Under the pieces are notes generated by a model that was not told the origin of the DNA, did no database searches, and saw nothing but the letters and a program-made list of their open reading frames with translations. A stretch of DNA of 64,000 bases, taken from positions 248,001 to 312,000 of the forward strand of contig JAJFJZ010000009.1 of the NCBI GenBank assembly GCA_021773565.1, read 5' to 3'. This DNA comes from Gammaproteobacteria bacterium (GTDB lineage Bacteria > Pseudomonadota > Gammaproteobacteria > Pseudomonadales > Azotimanducaceae). Shown piece after piece: positions 52,435 through 62,004 of the stretch. How positions within the stretch are numbered: the first letter of the stretch is position 1; each line of letters opens with the position of its first letter. The position numbers were made by a program, and so were the translations under genes.

Positions 52435-53862
52435 TCATCGGCGCGGTTGTGGTAACTCGAGCCATTCGTTGTTGCGAGAGTGTTTTGCATTGCGTTTTTG
52501 CAACCAGCCAGCAAGCAGGATGTCGTCCAACGATCTGGCTATATTCTTTAGTGCTCGTTTAAAATGCACGCTGGCTTCGGCCCAGGCCATAGCCCTAACG
52601 AGCCTGGTATTGGCCATTGCCCTTGCACTCTCAATATTCTCGCTGAACAGCTGCGCATCCACCGTTGCAACAAACCGGGCACCGCGGATGCTGCTCATTG
52701 TTAGAGGGAGCGGAAATTTGGGTGACTGGATGTTGAGCAGTTCCATCGCAATCATGGTGCGCAGACATTTATTGCATCGACAACAGTTTATCTCAGGCTG
52801 TTCCCAGCACACCAGCAACTTTTGCATCGCGTCGGAATGTTGATCAAGGTATGCAATCTTTTCGATACGACTTTCTGCACCACCATCGTAAACCAGTTGA
52901 ACCGTATCTGAAGACCAGGCGGGATCTGTTAACGGATGGGAACCAACCGGATCCAGGTGGTTGTATGGATAAGATGACGGAATATAGATTTTGCTAAATC
53001 CCAGAAGGTGAGCAACAGCCGCCAGGGAGCTGCCGTGATTGAGGTAGCGGCCTATTTTTAGGTTTCGGAAGAATTCAACCTGATTGGTTTCAACGACGAT
53101 CAGTTGCTTGCCATAGGCTTTTGCAAAGCCGGTCAGATAGTCTGTGGTTCGCGCAAGCGTCGGCGTATCCTGCATATGCTCAAATCCAGCGATATATACA
53201 ATATGGCTGATCTCCTCCTGGTGTTTCAACAGGGTGTAAACGCTATCCACGCCGCCTGAGAACATTGAGGCAATCCCGGGTGTGCGGTCCTGTGTGCTCG
53301 AATAAGCTGTTTCGCGTGCCTTGAGGGTAAATTGCTCCAGGCGTGGACACCAGCTTTGAAATACGTTCCTGAGGAAGGGGAGTGAGGCGGTTAAAGCGGG
53401 TGAAACCGGGTATTCAGATGGTATTTCGAGCGTAGTCAGTTCGGCAGTACGAGTGTTCGTATGATGCGGTGCCATCGCTGGGAAAAACGCACTCGCAACA
53501 AGGGCATTTCCGATTGTTCCATTTAGATAGCTGGCAGGTAATTTGAACCAGAGTATCTCACCACAGATCGTTACAGACAACTTAGCCTGGATTTCATTTG
53601 TGTCCAGTTGGATATTCTCTATGCGCATAACGTGTCTCAGTAAGCCTCTATTTTGAGCTTCGGTGATACGGCTACGTTTAGCAAGTCTCTGTGTTTTGTT
53701 GGTCAGTAGGGCATTTTCGCCGGTAGTGCTGATCTTCCAATCGACGGGACTGCGGTAAAGATTCACCTGCTCCGGGCTGGACACCATGGCCGCATCACTG
53801 ATGCACTCCTGGACATATTGGTCCAGAATGTGGAAGCACCCTGTTTCTTGCGCGGTCCCCAC
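52435..53862 (-). CDS. PP-loop (N-type) ATP pyrophosphatase of unknown role
   Basis: The 475-residue protein has an ATP pyrophosphatase P-loop SGGVDS (202-207) in SMFSGGVDSVYTLLKH, GFSKIYIPSSYPY, and a cysteine cluster C352, C360, C361, C363, C366 (NCCRCNKCLRTM). Its N-terminal domain (about 75-190, including GEILWFKLP and LVASAFFPAM) resembles a family seen near polysaccharide and secondary-metabolite genes. It should adenylate or activate a substrate; the Cys cluster could hold zinc or Fe-S. The start is GTG 53862 with no good ribosome-binding site; ATG 53787 is an alternative. Confidence 0.7.
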   Translation of the reverse strand: MGTAQETGCFHILDQYVQECISDAAMVSSPEQVNLYRSPVDWKISTTGENALLTNKTQRLAKRSRITEAQNRGLLRHVMRIENIQLDTNEIQAKLSVTICGEILWFKLPASYLNGTIGNALVASAFFPAMAPHHTNTRTAELTTLEIPSEYPVSPALTASLPFLRNVFQSWCPRLEQFTLKARETAYSSTQDRTPGIASMFSGGVDSVYTLLKHQEEISHIVYIAGFEHMQDTPTLARTTDYLTGFAKAYGKQLIVVETNQVEFFRNLKIGRYLNHGSSLAAVAHLLGFSKIYIPSSYPYNHLDPVGSHPLTDPAWSSDTVQLVYDGGAESRIEKIAYLDQHSDAMQKLLVCWEQPEINCCRCNKCLRTMIAMELLNIQSPKFPLPLTMSSIRGARFVATVDAQLFSENIESARAMANTRLVRAMAWAEASVHFKRALKNIARSLDDILLAGWLQKRNAKHSRNNEWLELPQPRR

Positions 53863-53984
53863 GTCGTTTATGGCTGACAGTCAAAAAAAAACCACAGGGT
53901 TAATACCCGCCATTACCAATTGTGGTGACGCCAGACCGTTGTTGGTACTATCCTCAACAATATTACATTTTGTGAGATACAGAC

Positions 53985-56465
53985 TTGGAGCACACGAGCA
54001 CGGTAATCGATTTAGTGAGCGCAGTGACCATGCTGTTACTGGTGGCGGCCGCGGTGCTGGCGTTGAGCAAGCGCCTGCGACTGCCTTTTACGGTTATGCT
54101 GGTGGTCGCCGGTATCGGGCTGGCGGAATTTGCCAAGTGGAGCCCCTGGTTACTCTCGACGCTGGTTGAATTCCACATCTCACCCGATGTCATTCTGTTC
54201 GTGTTTCTGCCTACCCTGATCTTTGAATCATCGCTGCACCTGGACGCACGCGAAGTACGACGTAATCTGTTGCCTGTGCTGACCCTGGCGGTACCCGGCT
54301 TGCTGATATCCACTGCTATTATTGGCACCCTGGTGGCCTGGCTAACGCCTATTGATTTCGCCGCTGCTCTGGTGCTGGGTGCGATCCTCAGCGCAACGGA
54401 CCCGGTCGCGGTAATCTCCCTGTTCAAACAGCTCGGGGCGCCGCGAAGGCTAACTATACTGGTAGAGGGCGAAAGCCTGTTTAATGACGCGACTGCCATT
54501 GTCGCATCGCAAATATTGCTGGCGATAGCTGTAGCTGGTTACGTGTCGACCCAGACGATCGTTTCCGGCGTTGGTGATTTTGCCTTTGTCTTTTTTGGTG
54601 GCGCTATTGTCGGTTATGGGCTGGCTGTTGCGGTCGGCTATTTACTGGGCCACGTAGAGGGTGATCCGTTGATAGAGATTTCCCTCACCACATTTCTGGC
54701 CTACTTTTCTTTTCTGCTCGCAGAACATGTGTTGCACGTCAGCGGTGTAATGGCGACGGTTGCTGCAGCCTTGACCATCGGCGGTTGGGGTCGCTCGAAG
54801 ATTTCACCCTCTGTCAGCGAATACCTGGAAAATTTCTGGGAGTATCTGGCCTATGTTGCCAACGCCCTGATATTTCTATTGGTAGGTTTGCAGATCAATC
54901 TGGTCGCCGTTGCTGATTCCTGGCGCATGCTGGTGTGGGTGATTCTTGCCATGTTGTTGGCCCGGGCAGTGGTAGTTTTTACCTTGGTCCCGCTGGTAGG
55001 TCGCCTGCCGGGTGCGGAAGGCATCAACCGCAAGTACCAGACGGTGATGTATTGGGGCGGTCTGCGTGGCGCCATCGCTTTGGCTATTGCGCTGAGCCTG
55101 GGGGAATTTCGCCATGCCGACACATTTGTAGTTCTGGTGACGGGCGCTGTGCTGTTCACCCTTATTCTTCCCGGACTCACGATTGAGAAACTTATCAAAT
55201 CCCTCGGCCTGCATCATCCGCCCCTGGCGGACCGGATGGCCGAAACCGAGGCACGCCTGGGCGCGCGGCGCAATGCGATGACGAAGCTGCCAGATCTCCA
55301 AAGGGAGGCATCTTTTTCAGCCCGCATAGCTACTCGTCTGCGCACGGATTATCAATTAAATATTGATGATGCCGAGGAACATTTCGAAAAGCAGTGGAAG
55401 CTGGAACTCGACGATACCCAGGAACATAACCTGTTGTTGTTGAAATGCTTCTCTGTGCAAAAAGCATTTTATCACGAGATGCTTGGCAGTGGACATTTGT
55501 CGGAGCAGACTTACCGCAACCTGGTTTATGCGCTGAACGTTGAGGGCGATAGCCTGCGATACCAGGGCGCGCTACCCCGTGTACCACCTCGTTCAAAATG
55601 GGGACGCTGGTTGCGCAATACGTGGATGCGCCTGATGCAGCGCCTGGGATTTTTGGATTCCTATGCAGAATCTATACGCAGTCATGCGACCGCACAGGAC
55701 TATGAGTACGCCTGGGCTGGATACCATGGCTGTGTGCGGGTGTTGGCCAACATTGACAGCTTGTCGCAGCATAGCCATACCCGTAACGCTGTCGTGCGTG
55801 AACTGCGTGCGCTCTTTAGTCGTTGGGCCCAGGGCGCACGTAAAAAACTGGATACCGTCGCCGAACAGTTCCCCGAGTTTTACAATGCCAGCCAGCAAAG
55901 GCTCGCCGAGCGAATGATGTTGCACAGCCAGCGGGACTTTATCGTTGCCCAGCGTAGAAGCGGCACCATCCCTAACAGCGTCGCTGCGTTGCTGCTGGAA
56001 GAGCTGGACGGTGAAATACGCAAGCTGCGGGGCTACGACACGACCGCCCTAAAGATTGATTCCAGCGAGCTACTGCGCAAAATGCCGATATTCCAGAATC
56101 TGCCTGAAGACGAAGTTTTAGGCATTTTGTCCTGTCTGCAACAGCGTACGGTGCCAACACGCCAGGATTTGTTGCAGGAAGGCAACCGTGGTGAAACGCT
56201 GTATCTCATCGCGCGCGGTAAAATCAGGGTGTTAACAACCGAAGATGGCAGCGAGGTTGAAATTGACGTTTTGGGTGTTGGCGACATCATCGGTGAAGGC
56301 GGCTTCTTGAGAAACGAAATGTGCACAGCCACTTATCGTGCTCTGACGCCATGCGCAATCTATGAACTGAAACGCAGAGATCTTGATCTGCTCCACGCGT
56401 CAAACCCGGGTCTCCTTGCAAAGCTGGAGCAGGCCATACTGGAGCGAGCTGACAAAGATGTTTAA
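53985..56465 (+). CDS. Na+/H+ antiporter (CPA1/NhaP-type) with C-terminal cyclic-nucleotide-binding-like domain
   Basis: The start is TTG 53985. The 826-residue protein has about twelve transmembrane helices (about 10-400) with the CPA1 motifs FVFLPTLIFESSLHLD, GAILSATDPVAVISLFKQLG and EGESLFNDATAIVASQ, then a long soluble tail with charged regions (about 430-690) and a CNB fold (about 690-815; LPEDEVLGILSCLQQ, LLQEGNRGETLYLIARGKIRVL, VGDIIGEGGFL). The usual phosphate-binding PRxAT is replaced (EMCTATYRA), so cNMP binding is doubtful. It exports Na+ (or K+) for protons and helps pH or salt balance. Confidence 0.92.
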   Translation: MEHTSTVIDLVSAVTMLLLVAAAVLALSKRLRLPFTVMLVVAGIGLAEFAKWSPWLLSTLVEFHISPDVILFVFLPTLIFESSLHLDAREVRRNLLPVLTLAVPGLLISTAIIGTLVAWLTPIDFAAALVLGAILSATDPVAVISLFKQLGAPRRLTILVEGESLFNDATAIVASQILLAIAVAGYVSTQTIVSGVGDFAFVFFGGAIVGYGLAVAVGYLLGHVEGDPLIEISLTTFLAYFSFLLAEHVLHVSGVMATVAAALTIGGWGRSKISPSVSEYLENFWEYLAYVANALIFLLVGLQINLVAVADSWRMLVWVILAMLLARAVVVFTLVPLVGRLPGAEGINRKYQTVMYWGGLRGAIALAIALSLGEFRHADTFVVLVTGAVLFTLILPGLTIEKLIKSLGLHHPPLADRMAETEARLGARRNAMTKLPDLQREASFSARIATRLRTDYQLNIDDAEEHFEKQWKLELDDTQEHNLLLLKCFSVQKAFYHEMLGSGHLSEQTYRNLVYALNVEGDSLRYQGALPRVPPRSKWGRWLRNTWMRLMQRLGFLDSYAESIRSHATAQDYEYAWAGYHGCVRVLANIDSLSQHSHTRNAVVRELRALFSRWAQGARKKLDTVAEQFPEFYNASQQRLAERMMLHSQRDFIVAQRRSGTIPNSVAALLLEELDGEIRKLRGYDTTALKIDSSELLRKMPIFQNLPEDEVLGILSCLQQRTVPTRQDLLQEGNRGETLYLIARGKIRVLTTEDGSEVEIDVLGVGDIIGEGGFLRNEMCTATYRALTPCAIYELKRRDLDLLHASNPGLLAKLEQAILERADKDV

Positions 56466-56473
56466 GTGGGGCG

Positions 56474-57295
56474 CTACCCCATCTGACCCAAACTGATGCC
56501 GCCATCTACGGCTACCACTTGACCGGTGATCTGACGGGCCTGATCGGATGCAAAAAATACCGCCAGATTTCCGATATCTTCCGGTGTTTGCTCTTCTCCC
56601 AGGGGTGCAGCATTTTCTATCACAACTTCAAATATTTGCCGTTGTGACATGTTCGCGAACTCGGATTGTCGGGCCTTCATCCCGTCAGCGAGCAACTCCC
56701 ACGCCCGAGTCCATATAATGCCGGGACATATGCAATTGACCCTTATCTTCCGGGATGCCAGATCAACAGCCAGGGTCCGGGTCAGGTGCGCAACTGCTGC
56801 TTTGGCAGCACCATACGCGGGCAACATCGGCGTTGGTGAAAGTGCAGCAATAGAGGCTATATTAATAATACTACCCCCATCCCTGATGCGACTGATTGCC
56901 GCATGAGTTGAGGAAAAAGCAGTCCTCAAATTGTAGTGAAGCTGCTCATCCCAATTGTCATCGCTTAATCCCAGAAATGCGCTTGCAGGAGAGAGTTCCT
57001 GGGCTTCAACGTTCAGCCCGCCAATGCCCGCATTGTTAACCAGTATATCCAGTTGGCCCAGTTTTGAAGCTACGAGGTCGATGGCTTCTGCCATTGAATT
57101 CTGATTTGCTGCATCTGCGACGATGCCCATAGATTGAGTATCCAGGGCCGCTGCCGAGCTGTCGGCGAGCTCCTGGCTGAGATCTGTAACAGCTACTTTG
57201 GCCCCGTGCTGTGCAAAGCATTTTGCAATGCCCGCACCAATACCCCGACCGGCACCGGTGACCAATACCACTTTGTTTTCCAAGCTCACTGCCAT
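56474..57295 (-). CDS. Short-chain dehydrogenase/reductase (SDR)
   Basis: The 273-residue classical SDR has TGAGRGIGAGIA (NAD(P) binding), NNAGIG, and the catalytic Tyr/Lys in PAYGAAKAAVAHLTRTLAVDL. The final AVDGGISLGQMG is typical. It follows the P450 gene by about 34 bp and likely oxidises an alcohol made by it (inference). Confidence 0.92.
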   Translation of the reverse strand: MAVSLENKVVLVTGAGRGIGAGIAKCFAQHGAKVAVTDLSQELADSSAAALDTQSMGIVADAANQNSMAEAIDLVASKLGQLDILVNNAGIGGLNVEAQELSPASAFLGLSDDNWDEQLHYNLRTAFSSTHAAISRIRDGGSIINIASIAALSPTPMLPAYGAAKAAVAHLTRTLAVDLASRKIRVNCICPGIIWTRAWELLADGMKARQSEFANMSQRQIFEVVIENAAPLGEEQTPEDIGNLAVFFASDQARQITGQVVAVDGGISLGQMG

Positions 57296-57329
57296 TCTCC
57301 TTAAAAGAAATCCGGTTATGTAATTGGTA

Positions 57330-58592
57330 CTAAATTCGATGTAATCGCACTGGAACGTCCTTTATTCCCCTAATAAAATTGTTAGGGAGGCGGGTAACGT
57401 CGCCTACCAGTTCAATTCTACTAAATCGCTTCATGATCTCCTCCCAGAGCACACGCAGTTGCATCTCGGCCAGTCGATTACCCATGCATCGGTGAATGCC
57501 GAATCCGAATGCGACGTGCGCTCGCGCATTGGGGCGGTCAATAATCAAACGGTCAGCATTGTTGAAAACACGCTCATCGTGATTGCCAGACAGATACCAC
57601 ATAATGACCTTGTCCCCCTCCTTTATCAGCTTGCCGCCAAGTTCGTAGTCCTGCAACGCGGTTCTGCGCATGTGAATGACGGGCGTTTGCCAACGAATGA
57701 ACTCGGATACCATGTTCGGTATGAGATCGGAATTGTTGCGCAGTTTCTGGTACTCATCCGGGTATTCGTTTAAGGCCATGACCCCTCCGCTGATACTGTT
57801 GCGCGTGGTATCGTTACCGCCAACGATTAATAACAGCAGTGTGCCCAGGAAGAGCCCCGGGTTTTCGTTCATGGTGCGTGTTTCTTCGCCATGTGCAAGC
57901 ATGGAGATGAGATCGAATTTTGGCGGTGCCGCAGCCCTTTCCGCCCAGAGTTGATAGAACTGACCCGCCGCCTGCATGAGTTCTTCATACCGCCTGGTCA
58001 TGTCGATGCTGTCATCGCCAGTAACCTGGGGAACTGCAGTAGTGATATCTGACCAGTGAATCAGCTTGTGGCGCTCTTCGTACGGAAAATCGAACAAGGT
58101 TGCCAACATCCGACCCGTCAGTTCGATAGACACTTCATCCACCCAGTTAAAGGTCTCTCCCACGGGTAAATTTTCCAGTATATCCACTGCACGCTCGCGA
58201 ATGAGGGGTTCGAACTCAGCCAGGTTTTGTGGGGCGACTGCTGGCATTACGGTATTGCGCTGGGGGGTGTGCCGAGGCTCATCCAGTTGGATAAAACTCT
58301 CTCTCTGCAATTCTTCCGTGTTAATTTCATCAGCTTCCACAATCGAAATGCCGCCGGCTTCCGAGGAGAATACCTGGTGATTGGTATCCACTTCCTTGAT
58401 AAGTGCATGACTGCTCACCGACCAGAAAGGACCATTTTTGCTATCGGCAAGATAGTGAACGGGAGCCTCACGCCGCAATCGTGCAAACCAGGGACGCCAT
58501 GTGTCGTTCTCAAACAACTCGGGGCGGCTGACGTCGATTTCCTCCAGCGGCGTGTTATCTACTGTTGTTTGTTGTTCATCTAACATACTCAT
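57330..58592 (-). CDS. Cytochrome P450
   Basis: The 420-residue soluble bacterial P450 has the I-helix LLLIVGGNDTTRNSISGG, the ExxR region (MVSEFIRWQTPVIHMRRTA), and the haem-binding AFGFGIHRCMGNRLAEMQ with Cys369 as thiolate ligand. It hydroxylates a small organic; no ferredoxin partner is in the window. It is paired with an SDR and lies beside an LLM oxidoreductase, so alkane, terpene or sterol oxidation is plausible but undetermined. Confidence 0.95.
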   Translation of the reverse strand: MSMLDEQQTTVDNTPLEEIDVSRPELFENDTWRPWFARLRREAPVHYLADSKNGPFWSVSSHALIKEVDTNHQVFSSEAGGISIVEADEINTEELQRESFIQLDEPRHTPQRNTVMPAVAPQNLAEFEPLIRERAVDILENLPVGETFNWVDEVSIELTGRMLATLFDFPYEERHKLIHWSDITTAVPQVTGDDSIDMTRRYEELMQAAGQFYQLWAERAAAPPKFDLISMLAHGEETRTMNENPGLFLGTLLLLIVGGNDTTRNSISGGVMALNEYPDEYQKLRNNSDLIPNMVSEFIRWQTPVIHMRRTALQDYELGGKLIKEGDKVIMWYLSGNHDERVFNNADRLIIDRPNARAHVAFGFGIHRCMGNRLAEMQLRVLWEEIMKRFSRIELVGDVTRLPNNFIRGIKDVPVRLHRI

Positions 58593-58680
58593 ACTGATCT
58601 CCAGAGGCTGAAAAATATCACCAGACTGTAACCGTTAGCGATTCGGTGGCTACCCATGCATCGGCCAGCAATTAACAGAA

Positions 58681-59553
58681 CTAGTCCGCAAGTTTTTCCA
58701 GTGCATTCCAATCCAGTTCGCCTGTTGCGCCGACTGGCTTTACTGGCTGGATACACACATGGCTTGCACCGGCTTCGAAATGTTCTGCAATACGTTCCCT
58801 GATTTTCTCAACAGAGCCCCAGGCAAAGGTTGTGTCGATAAACTTGTCCGAGCCGCCGTTGTCGATATCGGATTCGTTTAGCCCCATACGCAACCAATTG
58901 TTGCGGTAGTTTGGTAGCGCCATGTAGGTTTGTGCATTGGTACGGGCGGCCGTTCTGGCAACATTTGCATCTGTTTCAAGCACTACTTTCTGTTCGACAC
59001 ACAGCATGGCATCCGGTCCCAGAATCTGGCTTGCCATTTTGGTGTGTGCAGGTGAGGTAAAGTAGGGGTGAGCACCCTGGCATTTGTCACGCGCGAGCTC
59101 CAGCATGCGTGGTCCAAGTGCCGCAATCACTGTTTTTGGCGCTTCTGTGGGCGGTACCGCAACGTAGGGTGCGATTGCCATATTCTCCAGGTATTTTTTC
59201 ATGGTGGTAACCGGCTTGCCATATTCCAGTTTGCGCAGGCCTTCCACTACGGGTTTATGAGACACACCTAAACCGAGCAGAAAACGATTACCGGATTGTT
59301 CTGCCAGTGTTTTCTGGGCCTGCACAGTAACCCCGGGTTCTCTGTGATAGATGTTTGCGATGCCCGTGGCTATTACCAGGTTTTTGGTATTCGCCAGCAA
59401 CCAGGATGCATGCACAAATGGGTGTCGTCCCACCACCTCCGGTATCCACAGAGCACTGTAACCCAACGATTCTATTCGTTGTGCAGCTTCCGCAGCCTGG
59501 GATGCAGGCATCCCATCCAAAAAATACCATACGCCGAGTTTGCTTAGATTCAT
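58681..59553 (-). CDS. LLM-class (TIGR03620-like) flavin/F420 oxidoreductase, intact copy
   Basis: The 290-residue protein has the luciferase-like barrel order: MNLSKLGVWYFLDGMPASQ, RIESLGYSALWIPEVVGRHPF, LVIATGIANIYHREPGVTVQAQKTLAEQSGNRFLLGLGVSH, PKTVIAALGPRMLELA and the end CIQPVKPVGATGELDWNALEKLAD. The TIGR03620 group is described as probable F420-dependent oxidoreductases; F420 synthesis is not shown in this window, so FMN is possible. A decayed copy lies at 29200-29887. The start ATG at 59553 matches that copy. Confidence 0.9.
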   Translation of the reverse strand: MNLSKLGVWYFLDGMPASQAAEAAQRIESLGYSALWIPEVVGRHPFVHASWLLANTKNLVIATGIANIYHREPGVTVQAQKTLAEQSGNRFLLGLGVSHKPVVEGLRKLEYGKPVTTMKKYLENMAIAPYVAVPPTEAPKTVIAALGPRMLELARDKCQGAHPYFTSPAHTKMASQILGPDAMLCVEQKVVLETDANVARTAARTNAQTYMALPNYRNNWLRMGLNESDIDNGGSDKFIDTTFAWGSVEKIRERIAEHFEAGASHVCIQPVKPVGATGELDWNALEKLAD

Positions 59554-59574
59554 AAAATTTGCTCTGGTTATTGA

Positions 59575-60339
59575 TTAAGTACGCGGGCCCGCTGGTGCGT
59601 GCTTTGGCAGTTTTGGAAGATTGCCAATCATTCCGTCAGGGCGCGCCTTCGCCAGCATGCGTTGATATGCTGGCCGTGCACCGGCTTTTTTCTTCCAGGC
59701 GGCAACATTCGGGAACTGGGCTTCGTCCACAATGTTCAAACCCGTGGCTACATTCAAGGGAAACATCATCATGATGTCGGCGCTGGAAAATTCAGCACCC
59801 CCGAACCAGGGATGTTTTGCCAGATAATTCTCCGCGTATTGTACCGTGGCCTCAGAGTCGACAAAGCGTGAGCGCTCGGTCGGTGGGTCTATTCTCCATG
59901 CTCGATAATCCGAAAACAGGCGGGCTGCCAGACTGCCTTCGGCAAAATGCATCCACATCAGGTGATTTGCATAGTCCGCGGTATCAAGTGCGGGTTGGAG
60001 TTTGTCGGGCGCGTAGCGATTGAGGAGTACTTCGATGATTGCGCCGGATTCAACCAGAACCAGATTGCCAATAGTCACTGTTGGCGCCATCGGTACATCC
60101 GGATTAACAGCTCTGATGTTAGCCATGGAACCGGCCAGGTCACCGCGTTCAAAAACCAGCTTGTAAGGCGCGTTCAGCTCTTCCATCAACCACACGATAC
60201 GCTCTGAGCGACGGCCCTCGAGATGGTAGATGGTGATTTCAGGCATGGCGCTGGCTGCGGCTTTTGCCGCAACCTCAGACTGGGCTGCCGCATATCCACT
60301 GAGGAGTAAACATGTCGTAACAAGGAGCAAGCGAATCAT
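59575..60339 (-). CDS. Glutathione S-transferase family protein with signal peptide
   Basis: The start at 60339 gives a signal peptide, MIRLLLVTTCLLLSGYAAAQ, an odd feature for a GST; the upstream start at 60405 would add a 22-residue extension before it. The 254-residue protein has the thioredoxin-fold half (ITIYHLEGRRSERIVWLMEELNAPYKLVFE, with P in VPMAPTV and LVESGAIIEVLL) and the C-terminal helical half with FSSADIMMMFPLNVA. It lies 21 bp beyond the LLM gene and may be cotranscribed. Periplasmic glutathione is scarce, so its substrate is open. Confidence 0.85.
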   Translation of the reverse strand: MIRLLLVTTCLLLSGYAAAQSEVAAKAAASAMPEITIYHLEGRRSERIVWLMEELNAPYKLVFERGDLAGSMANIRAVNPDVPMAPTVTIGNLVLVESGAIIEVLLNRYAPDKLQPALDTADYANHLMWMHFAEGSLAARLFSDYRAWRIDPPTERSRFVDSEATVQYAENYLAKHPWFGGAEFSSADIMMMFPLNVATGLNIVDEAQFPNVAAWKKKAGARPAYQRMLAKARPDGMIGNLPKLPKHAPAGPRT

Positions 60340-60524
60340 AGAAGTTTTCCAAATTGGTTTGGTTATTGTCGAATAACTGCAGTGTAGCAGAAGTATGTTT
60401 TGCATATTGCTATGGACAAGGGATGATTATTTGCGGAATTTGTGACAGGGTAATAAGGCACAATACTGGTGAACGCACTGACTTAATTGAAATTCACTGA
60501 GTCTTTGTACAAAAGGGTTTTTCC

Positions 60525-61979
60525 ATGCGACTGACACAAACCGATGCCTCATTCATTTATATGGAGTCTGCTAGTGGACCGATGCATATTTCGTCTGTCT
60601 ATGTGCTGGATGGTGAGCTATCTTTCGAAAAATTTTTAACCCGGTTCGAAAAACGTATTCACCTTGTACCTGCCTATAGAAAAAAATTGGCGCAGGTGCC
60701 TTTTAGCCTTGCACACCCGGTTTGGGTTGATGATCCCGATTTTGATCTGAAAAATCATGTCATCCATCACAAACTGCCACCGGGTACCAGTTTGGAGGCA
60801 GCCACGGACTTTGCCGTTGAACTCAATGAGCCCCTGATGGACAGGAATATTCCCTTGTGGCAAATGGTGCTGATAGAGGGGGTACCTGGAAAGACCCTGG
60901 TGCTGCAAATGACCCATCACGCCATGATTGATGGTGCTTCCGGTATTGCCCTCACGATGGTGCTTTATGATCTTGATCCCAATGCCGGAGAACCAGTGCC
61001 GCCAAATGAGCCCTGGGAACCCGAGCCGACACCGGGATATCAACAGCTGATAAGTGATGCGGTGCAGGAAAATATCCGCAACCTTGCAACAGATAACCCT
61101 GTGCAGCTCATGCGTCGTGCAGTCACCAATAGACAAAAGCTTGCTAAAGCAACACAGGTATTAAGCCGCTTTATTACCCAACCAGCCATTACCGCGCCCT
61201 TTAATGCAGGCCTTGTTGGTCCGAAACGAAAAGTGCGCTGGATGAAAAAGCCCTTCGGCGAAATTCGTGAAATACGCAAGCATCTTGGCGGTACTATTAA
61301 CGATATCGTATTGGTTGTCGTCTCGGAAGCTGTGGCTCGATATCTGAAGGTGCATGGGGAGAGCGTAGACGGAAAATTTATGCGCATTATGTGCCCCGTC
61401 AATGTACGAACCGAAAGTCAGGAGGGCGCACTGGGGAATCAGGTATCCGCTATTTTTCCGAGCCTGCCAGCAACGCCGATGGATTGTATACAGCGATTGA
61501 ACGTTGTAGTCGCCGAGATGGAACGTATAAAGCGCGATGAAGAAGCGCAGGCGCTCACAGTTCTGCAGGAGAGTATGCCCGCCGTTCCGCCAGTTGGAAT
61601 GCTTGGCTCCCAGTTAATTGGCACATCTATGGACCCCACAGCCCTCCTCGCACGTTTTTCCTTACCCATAATTCCGAGTATCGGGGGTTTTCGAATGCCT
61701 AACGTGGGATTGAATTTCGTTTGTACCAATGTGCCCGGGATTCAGGTGCCGCAATACATGTGTGGCCATGAGGTAACTGATACGGTTGGGCTGTTAGTAT
61801 TAAGTGGTAATGTAGGCTTTAGCATTACCATCCTCAGTTATAACAAACAGCTGTTCTTTAACTTTATTTGTGAGCCCCGCTTGCTGCCGGACGTAGAACT
61901 GATTGTAGAAGGGGCGGGCGACGTGTTTCAGGAGTTGCTGGATGCGGCGGCCGATAAAAATCTAAAACGGCAGGGTTAA
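60525..61979 (+). CDS. Wax-ester synthase/diacylglycerol O-acyltransferase (WS/DGAT)
   Basis: The 484-residue protein has the active-site HHAMIDG (131-137), an opening MRLTQTDASFIYMESASGPMHISSVYVL, PLWQMVLIEG before the motif, and the C-terminal VGLLVLSGNVGFSITILSYN. It esterifies fatty acyl-CoA with alcohols or diacylglycerol to store wax or triacylglycerol. It is divergent from the GST gene and fits the acyl-CoA and hydrocarbon metabolism here. Confidence 0.95.
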   Translation: MRLTQTDASFIYMESASGPMHISSVYVLDGELSFEKFLTRFEKRIHLVPAYRKKLAQVPFSLAHPVWVDDPDFDLKNHVIHHKLPPGTSLEAATDFAVELNEPLMDRNIPLWQMVLIEGVPGKTLVLQMTHHAMIDGASGIALTMVLYDLDPNAGEPVPPNEPWEPEPTPGYQQLISDAVQENIRNLATDNPVQLMRRAVTNRQKLAKATQVLSRFITQPAITAPFNAGLVGPKRKVRWMKKPFGEIREIRKHLGGTINDIVLVVVSEAVARYLKVHGESVDGKFMRIMCPVNVRTESQEGALGNQVSAIFPSLPATPMDCIQRLNVVVAEMERIKRDEEAQALTVLQESMPAVPPVGMLGSQLIGTSMDPTALLARFSLPIIPSIGGFRMPNVGLNFVCTNVPGIQVPQYMCGHEVTDTVGLLVLSGNVGFSITILSYNKQLFFNFICEPRLLPDVELIVEGAGDVFQELLDAAADKNLKRQG

Positions 61980-62004
61980 TACTACCCTCAATACAGGAGA
62001 GATA

